From: Jannaschia helgolandensis
GTDB taxonomy: Bacteria; Pseudomonadota; Alphaproteobacteria; Rhodobacterales; Rhodobacteraceae
NCBI RefSeq assembly: GCF_900109285.1
Contig: NZ_FNZQ01000005.1
Location: 62,001 to 126,000 of the forward strand
Length of the DNA: 64,000 nt
Reading direction: 5' to 3'
Part shown: positions 18,260 to 27,489 of the stretch, piece after piece
Layout of the letters: each line of letters opens with the position of its first letter
Position numbering within the stretch: the first letter of the stretch is position 1
Position numbers and translations under genes: made by a program
The notes under the pieces: generated by a model
The model's input: the letters and a program-made list of their open reading frames with translations, nothing else
Told to the model about the DNA's origin: nothing
Database searches by the model: none

Positions 18260-18265
18260 CGTCAA
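18260..18265 (-). promoter_or_regulatory. Candidate -35 element TTGACG of the tct/DUF993 operon
   Basis: Minus-strand TTGACG. The hexamer 17 bases downstream is TAACCA, a poor -10, which falls inside the operator at 18210-18248. Binding of the TetR protein there would block RNA polymerase. Assignment rests on position only. Confidence 0.4.
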
Positions 18266-18507
18266 GTAAACCTTCCGCAGGAAACTGTCTGACGCTTCAT
18301 GCAGGAGAGACCGGCACCACCGGCAGATCATAACAGGCTCAGGTCGAAGTCATGCTGTAAATGTCATTTAAGATCACCTCGAAGCCGCCTCTCGCATCAG
18401 TGTGATGAGCGGGCGACTTCATGTCAGGGGCCATCGGCTAGCGCTGCAACGCAGCAGGCAATCTTTTCAGTCGTTATCAGGACAGGTTTGCGCGGCGCTG
18501 CTCGCCG

Positions 18508-21500
18508 TCACGCCGTAAGAAGATATGCCAGACGGGTCTTGGCCATTGGACGTGCGGCCCGGCCATAGGCGGACAGATCGGCGCGCAGATCGGGTCGCGC
18601 GCGGAACAGGCAGGCGCGATCGAAATCGTCGATGCCCTCCAGACCCAAAGCCGCGGGCTGGAACGTCTCGGTCTCGGCACCTTCGGCAAACGTGACGTGA
18701 TGTTCTGGCGTCAGCAGGTGGTAGTAACACACTTTTCCGGGCGCCATCGCGCGAACGCCCGACCCGTCGATCAACGACTTTGCGGGCACGAAAATCTCGT
18801 CCTCGCCAAACAGCAGCTGGGCGCGCCAGCCACGCACCAGCATCCGGTGCTGTGGCGAAACAAGCAGCGGGGCGTCATTTCCGACAGTTCCCGGCTCGAA
18901 CCGGATCGGGGCCTGATCGATACCTACAAGTCCCTCGCGCATGCCGATCCATTGCAGGGGCTGCGGACCCGAGTCACGGGTCAGGATCAGATCGCCTTCC
19001 GACAGGGTCTCGACCGCGCGCGGGCCATGCGGTGTCGCGATGCGCGTACCACGCGTAAAGCAGACGACGTTTTCCATCTCCGCGAATGTGACCGTGGTGC
19101 CGTCACTGCGGCTTGACGTGCCGCTCAGGCCACCGGCGTTGTCGTTCGGATTACTGAACGTGGTCGAACCGGATGTAGCGCCGAAATCGAGCGTGTCGCC
19201 TGCCGTCTCGGCACCCTCGCCACCGATGAGCGAAACTGGCCCACCGCCCTGTGCCGGATCGAGGGCGAAAAGGTCGTCGCCATCGCCGCCGGTCGCGGTG
19301 TCACCGGACCCGACCGACAGGGTGTCGCCGCCAGCGCCGCCCGACAGGACATCTGCCCCGCCACCGCCGACGAGGCTGTCGTCGCCCGCCGAACCGGTCA
19401 GGATGTCACCACCGGCCGAGCCGTCGATGGTATCGGCCCCAAGGCCGCCGTCGATGGTATCGCTGCCACTGCCACCATGGATGCTGTCGGCGCCGCCACG
19501 CGCATCGATATCGACGCCCGCGCCATCCAGCCTGGCATCCACGACGTCATCGAATTCGGTCAGGATCAGGCGTTCGATCCCCGAGAAGGTCAGCGTATTG
19601 GTGCCGTCGGTGATCGTACCGGCCTCGTTGCCGGTATAGGTCACGGTGACCGGGCCGCTCAGGCCGGACAGGTCGATAAGGTCGCTGTCGGTTCCGCCCT
19701 CACCGCCGATGATGACGTCGCTGCCGAAGCCGTCGGAAATCAGGAAGGTGTCCTGATCGTCGCCGCCAGACAGAGTATCGTTGCCTGCCCCACCCGCCAG
19801 AGTGTCCTGTCCCGTTCCACCCAGAATTGAATCGTCGCCAGACCCGCCCAGAAGTGTGTCGTTGCCTGCACCCGCGATGACATTCACGCCCACACTGTCC
19901 GCAGAGGCGTCCAGCGTGTCGTTGCCTGAGGTCAGGATCAGGCTCTCGATTTCAGAGAAGGTGGCGGCATCGGTGCCGTCGTCCAGCGTTCCTGCCTCGT
20001 TCCCCGCATAGGTCACGATCACCGGATTGGTTACGTCCGAGGCGTCGATGATATCGAAGTCGTCGGCTGTTTCACCGCCCTGAATGGTATCGGCACCGAA
20101 CCCACTGGCAACGTCAAAGACATCGCGGTCCGCTCCGCCCACAAGGCTGTCGGCACCGCCGCTGCTGACGATGGTGTCGTTACCCGTGCCGCCATCGACC
20201 GTCTCGACCCCGGAACCGCCGCTGATCAGATCGTTGCCCGCGTCGCCGAACAGCAGGCCGGTCGCGCCGGTAAAGCTGATCTGGTCGTTGCCGGTTCCGC
20301 CGCGAATCGTGTCGTTGCCCGCCGATCCGGTCAGCGTATCGTTGCCGGCCCCGCCGTCCAGGCTGTCGTTCCCGAGACCGCCGTCCAGCACGTCTTGCCC
20401 TGCGCCACCCAGAAGCGTGTCGCTCCCGTCGCCACCGCTCAGCGTATCGTTGCCATCCCCGCCGATCAGCGAGTCATTCCCGATGCCACCGTCCAGGCTG
20501 TCGTTGTTGTTGCCGCCGTCCAGCGTATCGTTGCCGGTACCGCCCAGCAACACATCGTTGCCGTCGCCGCCCAGCAGGCTGTCGTCGCCGCTGCCGCCGT
20601 CGAGCGTATCATTTCCGGTTCCGCCCAACACAGTGTCGTTGTCGGACCCGGCGAACACGCTGTCGTCGCCTGCCCCGGCGTCGATGCTGTCGGCATTCCC
20701 CTGGGTTGTGATCGCGTCGTAGTTGATGTCCGAGATGAACACCGCCTGCTGCGTATCGCCACCGTTGTCGTAGTTAATCACAATCCGTTCGACCGGCCCG
20801 GCAATCGTCACCAGAACCGCGCCGTTCTGTTGACTGGGCTGGTCGTTGGTGATCGCGCCCGTGATCGTGTTGCCCGAGACCGAGTCGTTGCCAAGGGCGT
20901 TCAGGTCGACCGCGATCTCGTTGCCGTCGACATCATAGGCCCGGACGGTGATGATATCCTGGAAATTGTTCCCGGCGTTGATGACACCGTCGATGTCGTT
21001 GAGCACGAAGCGAACGTTGTGAACTTCGGTCGAGGCTGTGGGCGATGCGGAATCGAAGTCGATCGTCAGCGTCGTGTCGGTTGCATTGCCGTTGGCAAAG
21101 AACCGACCGGCCGCCGTCTGATCGATGCCGCTTCCCGGCGGCGCATAGAAGTTGCCGTTGGTGTCCGCCGTGAATGTCGACCCGGCCGGAAGGCTTGAAC
21201 TGACCGTGACCTGCACGCCGCCCGCGGTCTGTGTGGCCCCCGCCGCCATGTTCTGGTTATCGGCATAGATCGACCAGTCGAAGGTCTGCTGACTGGTCTG
21301 ACTGGTCATCAGGTCATTGTTGTCGACCTTGTCGCCGTTCGGATCGCCCGTGTAATTGCGGTCGATAACGTCGTTGCCGCCAGTTCCCATAACGGTGCCG
21401 TCATTATAATCGGCATAATTGAACTGTGTGCCCGACGCCTCGTCCGTCTGGGCATCGTAGGACACGGTTTCATAGGTGCGGCCGGCCACCAGCGGCTGGC

Positions 21501-21828
21501 TTGTCAAAGTGTAATAAGTGCCTCCGGGACCGGCCTGCAACGTGCTGACGCGGATCAATTCACCACTGATCGTATCGCGGATGACCCAGCTTTCACTGGA
21601 CTGAATCGTTGTGTTGGTCGTCGTTCCGCTATCGTTGATGGATGCAGTTGCCGTTTCACCATCGTTGAACCGGGTTAACGAGTCGCCGGAAGCCCCCGCC
21701 GCATTGTCGGTGATGATCGCGGTGACATCGGCAGACCCCGGCCCGTTCCATGTGGCGCTGCCGCCAACGGAGCGACTGAGAATACCATATGCATCAGCGT
21801 CATAGAGCCGAAAATTGAAAGTTGCCAT
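18508..21828 (-). CDS. RTX calcium-binding protein with C-terminal Hint domain, type I secretion substrate
   Basis: A 1106-residue acidic protein. Residues 1 to about 370 form a beta-rich N-terminal part without signal peptide. Blocks of GGxGxDxLx nonapeptide repeats at about 376-520, 660-700 and 776-856 would form calcium beta-rolls. Residues from 922 are a Hint_2-type (Hedgehog/intein) domain beginning [14 protein letters not shown] with Cys923 and containing SPQHRMLV. This arrangement is common in Rhodobacterales proteins thought to leave by a type I system; no TolC/HlyB/HlyD genes are nearby. The start at 21828 ([10 protein letters not shown]) matches the usual N-terminus of these proteins. 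Function unknown, probably surface or matrix. Confidence 0.88.
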   Translation of the reverse strand: MATFNFRLYDADAYGILSRSVGGSATWNGPGSADVTAIITDNAAGASGDSLTRFNDGETATASINDSGTTTNTTIQSSESWVIRDTISGELIRVSTLQAGPGGTYYTLTSQPLVAGRTYETVSYDAQTDEASGTQFNYADYNDGTVMGTGGNDVIDRNYTGDPNGDKVDNNDLMTSQTSQQTFDWSIYADNQNMAAGATQTAGGVQVTVSSSLPAGSTFTADTNGNFYAPPGSGIDQTAAGRFFANGNATDTTLTIDFDSASPTASTEVHNVRFVLNDIDGVINAGNNFQDIITVRAYDVDGNEIAVDLNALGNDSVSGNTITGAITNDQPSQQNGAVLVTIAGPVERIVINYDNGGDTQQAVFISDINYDAITTQGNADSIDAGAGDDSVFAGSDNDTVLGGTGNDTLDGGSGDDSLLGGDGNDVLLGGTGNDTLDGGNNNDSLDGGIGNDSLIGGDGNDTLSGGDGSDTLLGGAGQDVLDGGLGNDSLDGGAGNDTLTGSAGNDTIRGGTGNDQISFTGATGLLFGDAGNDLISGGSGVETVDGGTGNDTIVSSGGADSLVGGADRDVFDVASGFGADTIQGGETADDFDIIDASDVTNPVIVTYAGNEAGTLDDGTDAATFSEIESLILTSGNDTLDASADSVGVNVIAGAGNDTLLGGSGDDSILGGTGQDTLAGGAGNDTLSGGDDQDTFLISDGFGSDVIIGGEGGTDSDLIDLSGLSGPVTVTYTGNEAGTITDGTNTLTFSGIERLILTEFDDVVDARLDGAGVDIDARGGADSIHGGSGSDTIDGGLGADTIDGSAGGDILTGSAGDDSLVGGGGADVLSGGAGGDTLSVGSGDTATGGDGDDLFALDPAQGGGPVSLIGGEGAETAGDTLDFGATSGSTTFSNPNDNAGGLSGTSSRSDGTTVTFAEMENVVCFTRGTRIATPHGPRAVETLSEGDLILTRDSGPQPLQWIGMREGLVGIDQAPIRFEPGTVGNDAPLLVSPQHRMLVRGWRAQLLFGEDEIFVPAKSLIDGSGVRAMAPGKVCYYHLLTPEHHVTFAEGAETETFQPAALGLEGIDDFDRACLFRARPDLRADLSAYGRAARPMAKTRLAYLLTA
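20270..20700 (-). repeat. Tandem 27-bp RTX-encoding repeats
   Basis: About 16 consecutive 27-bp units, each encoding one GGxGxDxLx nonapeptide, inside the RTX/Hint gene. Shorter runs recur at roughly 19730-19850 and 19260-19500. The near-identity of several units makes this stretch prone to copy-number change and to assembly collapse. Confidence 0.85.
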
Positions 21829-22053
21829 TGCCTTGCCCGCCAAACTTCCGTGGATCTTTTGGCCGCCCACGGTCTACGCTGGTTTATCGTGCTGAATTTG
21901 GGTCGAATTGTGACAACGAGAGGGATTTGAGCAACGACTCAGCGTTTTACACAGTCGTGTTCTGCATTTACGTTACGTTCCGGGATGCCCTTTCCCGACA
22001 CGCCGGACCGGGCTATGGGCTGGACGCACATCCAAGACTTGGGAACCGTATCC

Positions 22054-22641
22054 ATGCGCACGGCCACACTCACCCGGAAAACCGCAGAGACCGACATTAC
22101 GGTCACGCTCGACCTTGATGGGACGGGCACCTACGACAATCGTACGGGGGTCGGGTTCTTCGATCACATGCTGGATCAGCTTGCCCGGCACGCATTGATC
22201 GACATGACTGTTCGCTGCGACGGCGATCTGCACATCGACGATCACCATACCGTCGAAGACGTCGGCATCGCACTGGGCCAGGCGCTGGCGCAGGCGATGG
22301 GCGACAAGCGGGGCATCCGCCGATATGGGTCCTGCCTGCTGCCGATGGATGATGCGCTGGTTCGCGCCGCACTGGATCTGTCGGGGCGACCATGGCTGGC
22401 ATGGAATGTTACTATGACCGCCCCCGCCATCAAGTCGTTCGACACCGAACTGGTGCGCGAGTTCTTTCAGGCCATTGCAACCCACGGCGGAATTACACTG
22501 CACATGGATGGGCTGCGAGGTGTCAATTCGCACCATATCACCGAGGCTGCGTTCAAGGCTTTCGCCCGCGCCCTGCGCGACGCTCTGGAAGTTGACCCGC
22601 GCAAGGCCGATGCGATCCCGTCAACCAAGGGGTCATTGTAA
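22054..22641 (+). CDS. hisB: Imidazoleglycerol-phosphate dehydratase
   Basis: Sixth step of histidine synthesis, IGP to imidazole acetol phosphate. At 195 residues it is the monofunctional bacterial form. The Mn-binding His/Glu motifs are [20 protein letters not shown] and [13 protein letters not shown]. The start at 22054 ([10 protein letters not shown]) gives the standard N-terminus. hisH follows after three bases. Confidence 0.96.
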   Translation: MRTATLTRKTAETDITVTLDLDGTGTYDNRTGVGFFDHMLDQLARHALIDMTVRCDGDLHIDDHHTVEDVGIALGQALAQAMGDKRGIRRYGSCLLPMDDALVRAALDLSGRPWLAWNVTMTAPAIKSFDTELVREFFQAIATHGGITLHMDGLRGVNSHHITEAAFKAFARALRDALEVDPRKADAIPSTKGSL

Positions 22642-22644
22642 GTC

Positions 22645-23295
22645 GTGCTGACGGTTCTGGTCGATTACGACAGCGGCAATTTGCATTCGGCGCAAAAGGC
22701 GTTCGAGAGGATGGCACGCGAAGGTGACGCGGGCGAAGTGCTGGTCTCCTCCCGTCCCGAAGATGTGGCGCGGGCAGACCGTATCGTATTACCCGGCGAC
22801 GGGGCTTTCCCGGCGTGCCGCCGCGGTCTTCGGACTTTCGACGGACTGGAGGAGGCCTTGCTGGATGCGGTCGGTGCACGCGCGCGACCGTTTCTGGGAA
22901 TCTGCGTCGGAATGCAGATGCTGGCCACCGTCGGTCGCGAATACGAGGATGTGCCGGGCTTCGGTCTGATCCCCGGCGCGATCGAGCGGATTGTTCCGTC
23001 GGACCCGACATTGAAAGTGCCGCACATGGGTTGGAACGATCTGGTGCTGACGCCGCCCGCGACGGGACCGCACCCGGTTATGGCTGGACTGTCGACCGGC
23101 GACCATGCCTACTTCGTCCATTCCTATCAGATGGTGATGGACGACCCGGCAGACCGCTTGGCGCATGTCGACTACGGCGGCGCGGTCACAGCGGTCGTTG
23201 CCCGCAACAATGTCGTCGGCACACAGTTTCATCCGGAAAAAAGTCAGGCGACCGGTCTGAGACTGATCGCCAACTTCCTCGAATGGGCACCCTGA
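22645..23295 (+). CDS. hisH: Imidazole glycerol phosphate synthase, glutamine amidotransferase subunit
   Basis: Releases ammonia from glutamine and channels it to HisF. It has 216 residues and a GTG start at 22645. The catalytic triad is Cys87 in FLGICVGMQ and His196/Glu198 in FHPEKSQ; the oxyanion-loop GDGAFPA motif is present. It is coupled to hisB with a three-base gap. The next his gene on this strand, hisA, comes only after two opposite-strand genes. Confidence 0.96.
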   Translation: MLTVLVDYDSGNLHSAQKAFERMAREGDAGEVLVSSRPEDVARADRIVLPGDGAFPACRRGLRTFDGLEEALLDAVGARARPFLGICVGMQMLATVGREYEDVPGFGLIPGAIERIVPSDPTLKVPHMGWNDLVLTPPATGPHPVMAGLSTGDHAYFVHSYQMVMDDPADRLAHVDYGGAVTAVVARNNVVGTQFHPEKSQATGLRLIANFLEWAP

Positions 23296-23321
23296 CCCGG
23301 CGATTCCAGGGCGAACATCGT

Positions 23322-23903
23322 CTACTTGTTCTTGCCCTTGCGCTTGCCGTTACTGTTGCCATTACTGTTATCGCTTGTGTCATCCGAGTCGCTGCGACCA
23401 TTGGAGCCGCTGCCCCAGTCATCGTCGCCATTCGGCGTCTCACCGGCCTTGCCGACCGCCTTGTCATTACCGGGGTTGCCCGGACCCGAAGAGGTGTCGT
23501 CTGTATCGGACGACGTCGTTTCATCAGAAGAAGACGTCCCCGTATCGGAGGAAGTCGGTTCATCGGAGGAAGTCGTTTCCGTATCAGGGGTCGTGTCTTC
23601 GGAACCGGTGTCATTTGAAGCCACCACAATCGCTCCGCCGCCCCATCCTTCAAGTGCGCCAAAAATCTGGCGGTTGCCATCGGCGGTCGGATCGACCCCC
23701 ATGATCAGACTGGTTTCGATCCCGACAGTCATCCCTTTGACGCCGTTTGCAACCTCGCCGGTGACGGCCACGCCCATGCTGACGGCAATCATCATGAGCG
23801 GCATCATGTCCACGGTCACCGCGCCGGTTTCGCAAGTGGCGAATCTTTTCACACGATCGCGAAGGTTGAACGTCTGATTGATCAGGCAATAACAGGTCAT
23901 CAT
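23322..23903 (-). CDS. Flp-pilin-like membrane protein with acidic Ser/Thr/Asp-rich tail
   Basis: A 193-residue protein. RFATCETGAVTVDMMPLMM with the following hydrophobic stretch (about residues 20-50) resembles the Flp/TadE-type GAVTVDWV segment common in Rhodobacterales. The C-terminal half (about 100-193) is low-complexity, rich in Ser, Thr, Asp and Gly, and ends in a basic GKRKGKNK. GGAG stands seven bases before the ATG at 23903. No tad genes are near. It is convergent with hisH. Possibly a pseudopilin or surface protein; no function is established. Confidence 0.6.
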   Translation of the reverse strand: MMTCYCLINQTFNLRDRVKRFATCETGAVTVDMMPLMMIAVSMGVAVTGEVANGVKGMTVGIETSLIMGVDPTADGNRQIFGALEGWGGGAIVVASNDTGSEDTTPDTETTSSDEPTSSDTGTSSSDETTSSDTDDTSSGPGNPGNDKAVGKAGETPNGDDDWGSGSNGRSDSDDTSDNSNGNSNGKRKGKNK

Positions 23904-24067
23904 GATACTCCGGCAAACTGCGTACGATAGGCCGGTCAACAAAAACGGCCCCTTGGAAACCACATTCCCACCGGAAGACGCTTTTCTTTTGCCAGAACTG
24001 TGAAGATTTAAGGATCATTCTGAGTTTCGCGGAAACGGTAACTCGCCAATGTCAGGAAAATGGAAAC

Positions 24068-24094
24068 GGCGCGACAGGATGGCCCTGCCGCGCC
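24068..24094 (-). terminator. Hairpin terminator after the DUF2147 gene
   Basis: GGCGCG (24068-24073) pairs with CGCGCC (24089-24094), with an inner CAGG/CCTG stem and one mismatch. On the minus strand it is followed by a T-rich stretch (GTTTCCATTTTCC). It lies about 50 bases after the DUF2147 stop. Confidence 0.6.
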
Positions 24095-24146
24095 GCAAAT
24101 GCATTTTTGATGGCCCCCCGAAAAATCTGAGAATGCGTTATACTGA

Positions 24147-24533
24147 TCAGCGGATCTTGACCCAGTTCTGACGCGCACAGATCAGTCCACCCGCAACACA
24201 GCCCCGTAGTGCCATCTGATTGCCGCTCAGCGCGATTTTGCCAAGGTAAACCTTATCGTTCGACGGCCGCCAGACCTGACCACGATACTCGGCTCCGTCC
24301 TGCGGAACCATGTTGCGAACGATCTGCTTGCCAAGATTCGGCGACTGATACTCGCCCGACGCATTGAAGGTCTTGCTGATGGTACCGCAATATGCACCGC
24401 CACAGGGTGCGATGGTGACGAGAGCATAACTGCCTTCGTCAACCTCGGTCTGCCAGACACCTTCGATCGGGTCTGCAGCGGCAATGCCGGCAAGCCCGAG
24501 TGCTGCGATAAGGGTGAAGAAAAAGTGCTTCAT
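24147..24533 (-). CDS. DUF2147 family secreted protein
   Basis: A 128-residue periplasmic protein. The signal peptide (about 1-20) ends GIAAA, followed by the DUF2147 opening DPIEGVWQTEV; the family's YLGKIALSG and a C-terminal GGLICARQNWVKI are present. Four cysteines suggest disulfides. GGAGGAC lies before the ATG at 24533. DUF2147 proteins are beta-barrel, lipocalin-like and of unknown function. It is divergent from hisA, a common neighbour in this order. Confidence 0.88.
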   Translation of the reverse strand: MKHFFFTLIAALGLAGIAAADPIEGVWQTEVDEGSYALVTIAPCGGAYCGTISKTFNASGEYQSPNLGKQIVRNMVPQDGAEYRGQVWRPSNDKVYLGKIALSGNQMALRGCVAGGLICARQNWVKIR

Positions 24534-24672
24534 GTCAGATGTCCTCCCAAAGACTGCGCGCAGGCTGACGCGGGAGGGCCTGCGAAGGCAAGCGTGACGT
24601 TTCGGCACGGGCTTTCCCCGGCGCGTCGATTGCTCCAGAAAGCCCGCAAAACCCAACGCCGGAGCGTCGCGC

Positions 24673-25392
24673 ATGATCCTATATCCCGCAATCGACCTGA
24701 AGGACGGACAGGCCGTACGCCTGATCCATGGAGAAATGGACTCGGCCACCGTTTTCAGCGACGACCCGGCGGCGCAGGCGCGGGCATTTCAGGACGCGGG
24801 CTGCGAATGGGTACATCTGGTCGATCTGAACGGGGCTTTCGCGGGTACGCCGGTAAATGCGGCGGCGGTCGAGGCGATCCTGGCGCGGGTCACCGTGCCC
24901 TGCCAGCTGGGCGGCGGCATCCGCGACATGGCAACGATCGAAGCCTGGCTTGCCAAGGGTCTGCGCCGCGTGATCCTGGGTACAGTCGCGGTCGAGGACC
25001 CCGATCTGGTGCGCGCCGCAGCTCGCGCCTTTCCGGGTCAGGTGGCGGTCGGCATTGACGCACGTAAAGGACGGGTCGCGACACGCGGATGGGCCGAGGA
25101 AACCGACGTAATGGCCACCGGTCTGGCGAAACAGTTCGAAGACGCAGGCGTTGCCGCGATCATCTATACCGATATCGACCGCGATGGCGCGATGGGTGGC
25201 CCGAACGTCGCTGCGACCGATGCGCTGGCCCGTGCCGTCGACATCCCGGTTATTGCATCGGGTGGCGTATCGTCGCTGTCCGATCTGCGTGCCCTGAAGG
25301 CGACCGGGACGATTGCGGGCGCGATCTCTGGTCGGGCGTTGTATGACGGAGCGATTGATCTGGCCGAGGCGCTGTCGACATTGAACGACTGA
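24673..25392 (+). CDS. hisA: Phosphoribosylformimino-5-aminoimidazole carboxamide ribotide isomerase
   Basis: Fourth step of histidine synthesis, the ProFAR to PRFAR Amadori isomerisation. It has 239 residues and a (beta/alpha)8 fold. Catalytic Asp8 is in AIDLKDG and the second Asp is in [14 protein letters not shown]; the phosphate loops are LGGGIRD and [14 protein letters not shown] stands about eight bases before the ATG. It is isolated from hisBH by the Flp-like and DUF2147 genes and from hisF by the DUF302 gene. Confidence 0.96.
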   Translation: MILYPAIDLKDGQAVRLIHGEMDSATVFSDDPAAQARAFQDAGCEWVHLVDLNGAFAGTPVNAAAVEAILARVTVPCQLGGGIRDMATIEAWLAKGLRRVILGTVAVEDPDLVRAAARAFPGQVAVGIDARKGRVATRGWAEETDVMATGLAKQFEDAGVAAIIYTDIDRDGAMGGPNVAATDALARAVDIPVIASGGVSSLSDLRALKATGTIAGAISGRALYDGAIDLAEALSTLND

Positions 25393-25401
25393 CCGCCCCC
25401 T

Positions 25402-25422
25402 CCTGCCTGGCCATGTGGCAGG
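25402..25422 (+). terminator. Weak hairpin after hisA
   Basis: CCTGCC (25402-25407) and GGCAGG (25417-25422) with a 9-base loop, ten bases after the hisA stop. It is followed by a mixed stretch with no T-tract. It could be a weak terminator or a 3' stabiliser. Confidence 0.35.
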
Positions 25423-25566
25423 TGCTGATCTGTTCTCACTCGCGTCGTCTGTTGGCGACGGGTCAGCGGAGCATAAGAATGCGCACACCATCGTGGTCAG
25501 ATTCGCAAGGATTGAACCGATGCTGTTGACAGGCATCGTTTCACAGTCGGATTGACCTGCCTGACC

Positions 25567-25591
25567 CCGCGCCTTCCGGACGAAGGCGCGG
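25567..25591 (-). terminator. Perfect 10-bp hairpin after the DUF302 gene
   Basis: CCGCGCCTTC (25567-25576) and GAAGGCGCGG (25582-25591) with a 5-base loop, 12 bases past the DUF302 stop. No T-tract follows on either strand. Because hisA and the DUF302 gene converge here it may serve both. Confidence 0.5.
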
Positions 25592-25603
25592 ACATTCGCC
25601 GAG

Positions 25604-26041
25604 TCATTCCACAGCCTTTGCGGTCAGCTTCTGCAACGCACCCGCCGACATTTTCACAGACTCGCTCTCCAGGTCGACGTCCAGCCCGGAAAACATCTCA
25701 TTCGGGGATTGCCATGTAATGACTGTGCCGTTGTCGCCTTCGGACACCAAAACCCGCAGGGGCAGGATCAGACCGGCGCGCAGATCCTGCTGCATGACAG
25801 GGGTTCCTACTTTCGGATTACCGAAAATCAGAAGCTGGCTTTCCGGCAACTCCATATCGACCGATCCGGCGGCGTCCGAATGATCAACGCGTGCGATGAC
25901 CGACGCGCCCGCGCCTTCGACGGCGGCGACCAGTTTGTCCATCGTCTCGGATACGGAATAAGGTGATGCCAGCGTCTCAAGTGCTACGGCGGGCATGGCA
26001 AGGGTAATTGCCGTAACGGCCCCGAGGATGGTACGGATCAT
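25604..26041 (-). CDS. DUF302 family secreted protein
   Basis: A 145-residue periplasmic protein. The signal peptide (about 1-20) ends AMPAVA. The DUF302 body (about 25-140) contains SVSETMDKLVAAVEGAGASVIARVDHS and LLIFGNPKVGTPVMQ, close to the family consensus. GGGAGAA precedes the ATG at 26041. DUF302 is an alpha/beta fold found alone or with sulfur or copper genes; its role is unknown. It is divergent from hisF. Confidence 0.9.
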   Translation of the reverse strand: MIRTILGAVTAITLAMPAVALETLASPYSVSETMDKLVAAVEGAGASVIARVDHSDAAGSVDMELPESQLLIFGNPKVGTPVMQQDLRAGLILPLRVLVSEGDNGTVITWQSPNEMFSGLDVDLESESVKMSAGALQKLTAKAVE

Positions 26042-26196
26042 ATTTTTCTCCCAATCATGATACAGGTAAACCCCGGCCATCTGACGTCTGTTCCCGCTTC
26101 ACGCAAAGGTCATCGGCGGGGGCCCGCTAACGTCGCCTGCCACCGCCTGCCATCCCTGCCCTTGTCAGGACCGCGAAACCCGGCCACACCGCAACC

Positions 26197-26961
26197 ATGT
26201 TGAAAACGCGCATCATCCCCTGTCTGGACGTGGCCGATGGCCGCGTGGTCAAAGGTGTTAACTTCGTCGACCTGATTGATGCCGGCGATCCGGTCGAATC
26301 CGCCCGCGCCTATGACGCTGCGGGCGCGGACGAGCTGTGCTTTCTGGATATTCACGCCACACATGAAAATCGCGGCACGATGTATGATCTGGCAACGCGC
26401 ACGGCCGAGGCCTGTTTCATGCCGCTGACCATTGGTGGCGGCGTCCGCACTGTAGAGGATGTGCGCAACCTGCTGCTGGCGGGGGCCGATAAGGTCAGCT
26501 TCAATTCCGCCGCCGTGGCAGACCCTGACGTGCTGTCCCGCGCTGCCGACAAGTTCGGCAGCCAGTGCATCGTCTGCGCCATCGACGCCAGGACCGTCGC
26601 CCCCGGCAAATGGGAAATTTTCACCCACGGCGGACGCAAGCCGACGGGCATCGACGCTGTCGAATTCGCCCGTCTGGCCGCCGAGCGGGGTGCAGGCGAG
26701 ATACTTCTGACATCGATGGATCGGGACGGCACCAAGGCCGGGTTCAATATTCCCCTGACCCGTGCCGTGTCGGATGCGGTAACGATTCCGGTAATCGCGT
26801 CTGGCGGCGTCGGCGACCTGGACCACCTGGTCGAAGGCGTGACCGAGGGCCACGCCTCCGCCGTTCTGGCCGCGTCGATCTTTCACTTCGGAACCTATAC
26901 CATCGGCGAAGCCAAGACACATATGGCAGCCGCCGGTATCCCGGTGCGACTGAAAGGATGA
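26197..26961 (+). CDS. hisF: Imidazole glycerol phosphate synthase cyclase subunit
   Basis: Forms IGP and AICAR from PRFAR and the ammonia delivered by HisH. It has 254 residues in a (beta/alpha)8 barrel. Asp11 is in [10 protein letters not shown] and the second catalytic Asp in [12 protein letters not shown]; the phosphate loops are IGGGVR and [10 protein letters not shown]. hisE follows after two bases. Confidence 0.97.
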   Translation: MLKTRIIPCLDVADGRVVKGVNFVDLIDAGDPVESARAYDAAGADELCFLDIHATHENRGTMYDLATRTAEACFMPLTIGGGVRTVEDVRNLLLAGADKVSFNSAAVADPDVLSRAADKFGSQCIVCAIDARTVAPGKWEIFTHGGRKPTGIDAVEFARLAAERGAGEILLTSMDRDGTKAGFNIPLTRAVSDAVTIPVIASGGVGDLDHLVEGVTEGHASAVLAASIFHFGTYTIGEAKTHMAAAGIPVRLKG

Positions 26962-26963
26962 CC

Positions 26964-27290
26964 ATGTCCGACAGACCCCACACCCTGGACCGATTGTGGT
27001 CGACCATCGAAGACCGGCGCGGCGCCGACCCCGACCAAAGCTGGACGGCGCGGCTTCTCTCGAAGGGTCCGGAAAAATGTGCGGAAAAGTTCGGGGAAGA
27101 AGCAATCGAAGCGCTGATCGAAGCCGTTAAGGGCGACACGGACGCCCTCACGCGCGAAGGGGCCGACGTTCTTTATCATTTCTGCATCATGCTGGCATCG
27201 CGCGGCGTCACGTTGAAAGACGTGCTGTCTGAACTGGACCGTCGCCACGGAACGTCCGGTGTTGCGGAAAAAGCTGCGCGCAAGCACTGA
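26964..27290 (+). CDS. hisE: Phosphoribosyl-ATP diphosphatase
   Basis: Second step of histidine synthesis. The 108-residue protein is an all-alpha MazG-like fold with the metal-binding acidic pairs in KFGEEAIEALIEA and REGADVLYHF. AAGGA lies before the ATG at 26964; an ATG at 26958 overlapping the hisF stop is in frame and would add two residues. It closes the his cluster on this strand; hisI is not in the window. Confidence 0.95.
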   Translation: MSDRPHTLDRLWSTIEDRRGADPDQSWTARLLSKGPEKCAEKFGEEAIEALIEAVKGDTDALTREGADVLYHFCIMLASRGVTLKDVLSELDRRHGTSGVAEKAARKH

Positions 27291-27489
27291 TATGTCGGAT
27301 CTTTCCGGCCGTTTGAAATTTCAGAAAAACAGAACTTCAGCACTCAACAGTGCCAGTTTCCGCCGGACGGCCCGGATCTTAAAAAGTTGCAAGACGACGC
27401 GCCGGATGCGGAACCTTTGCGCCGCCTTGCGTGTTGCCCGGATGACCAACCTGCAAACAGGTCAACCGCTCAACATCAAGGAGACTAGG

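Noticed and set aside
20270-20700. 27-bp tandem repeats considered as a CRISPR array
   Set aside because: No spacers; the units are in-frame RTX nonapeptide codons.
23505-23600. Repetitive TC/GA-rich stretch considered as a microsatellite or CRISPR-like repeat
   Set aside because: It is the Ser/Thr/Asp-rich coding tail of the Flp-like protein; units are irregular and in frame.
27259-27489. N-terminal extension of the PRC-barrel protein frame
   Set aside because: The strong AAGGAGA site and signal peptide place the start at 27490; the upstream part is intergenic.
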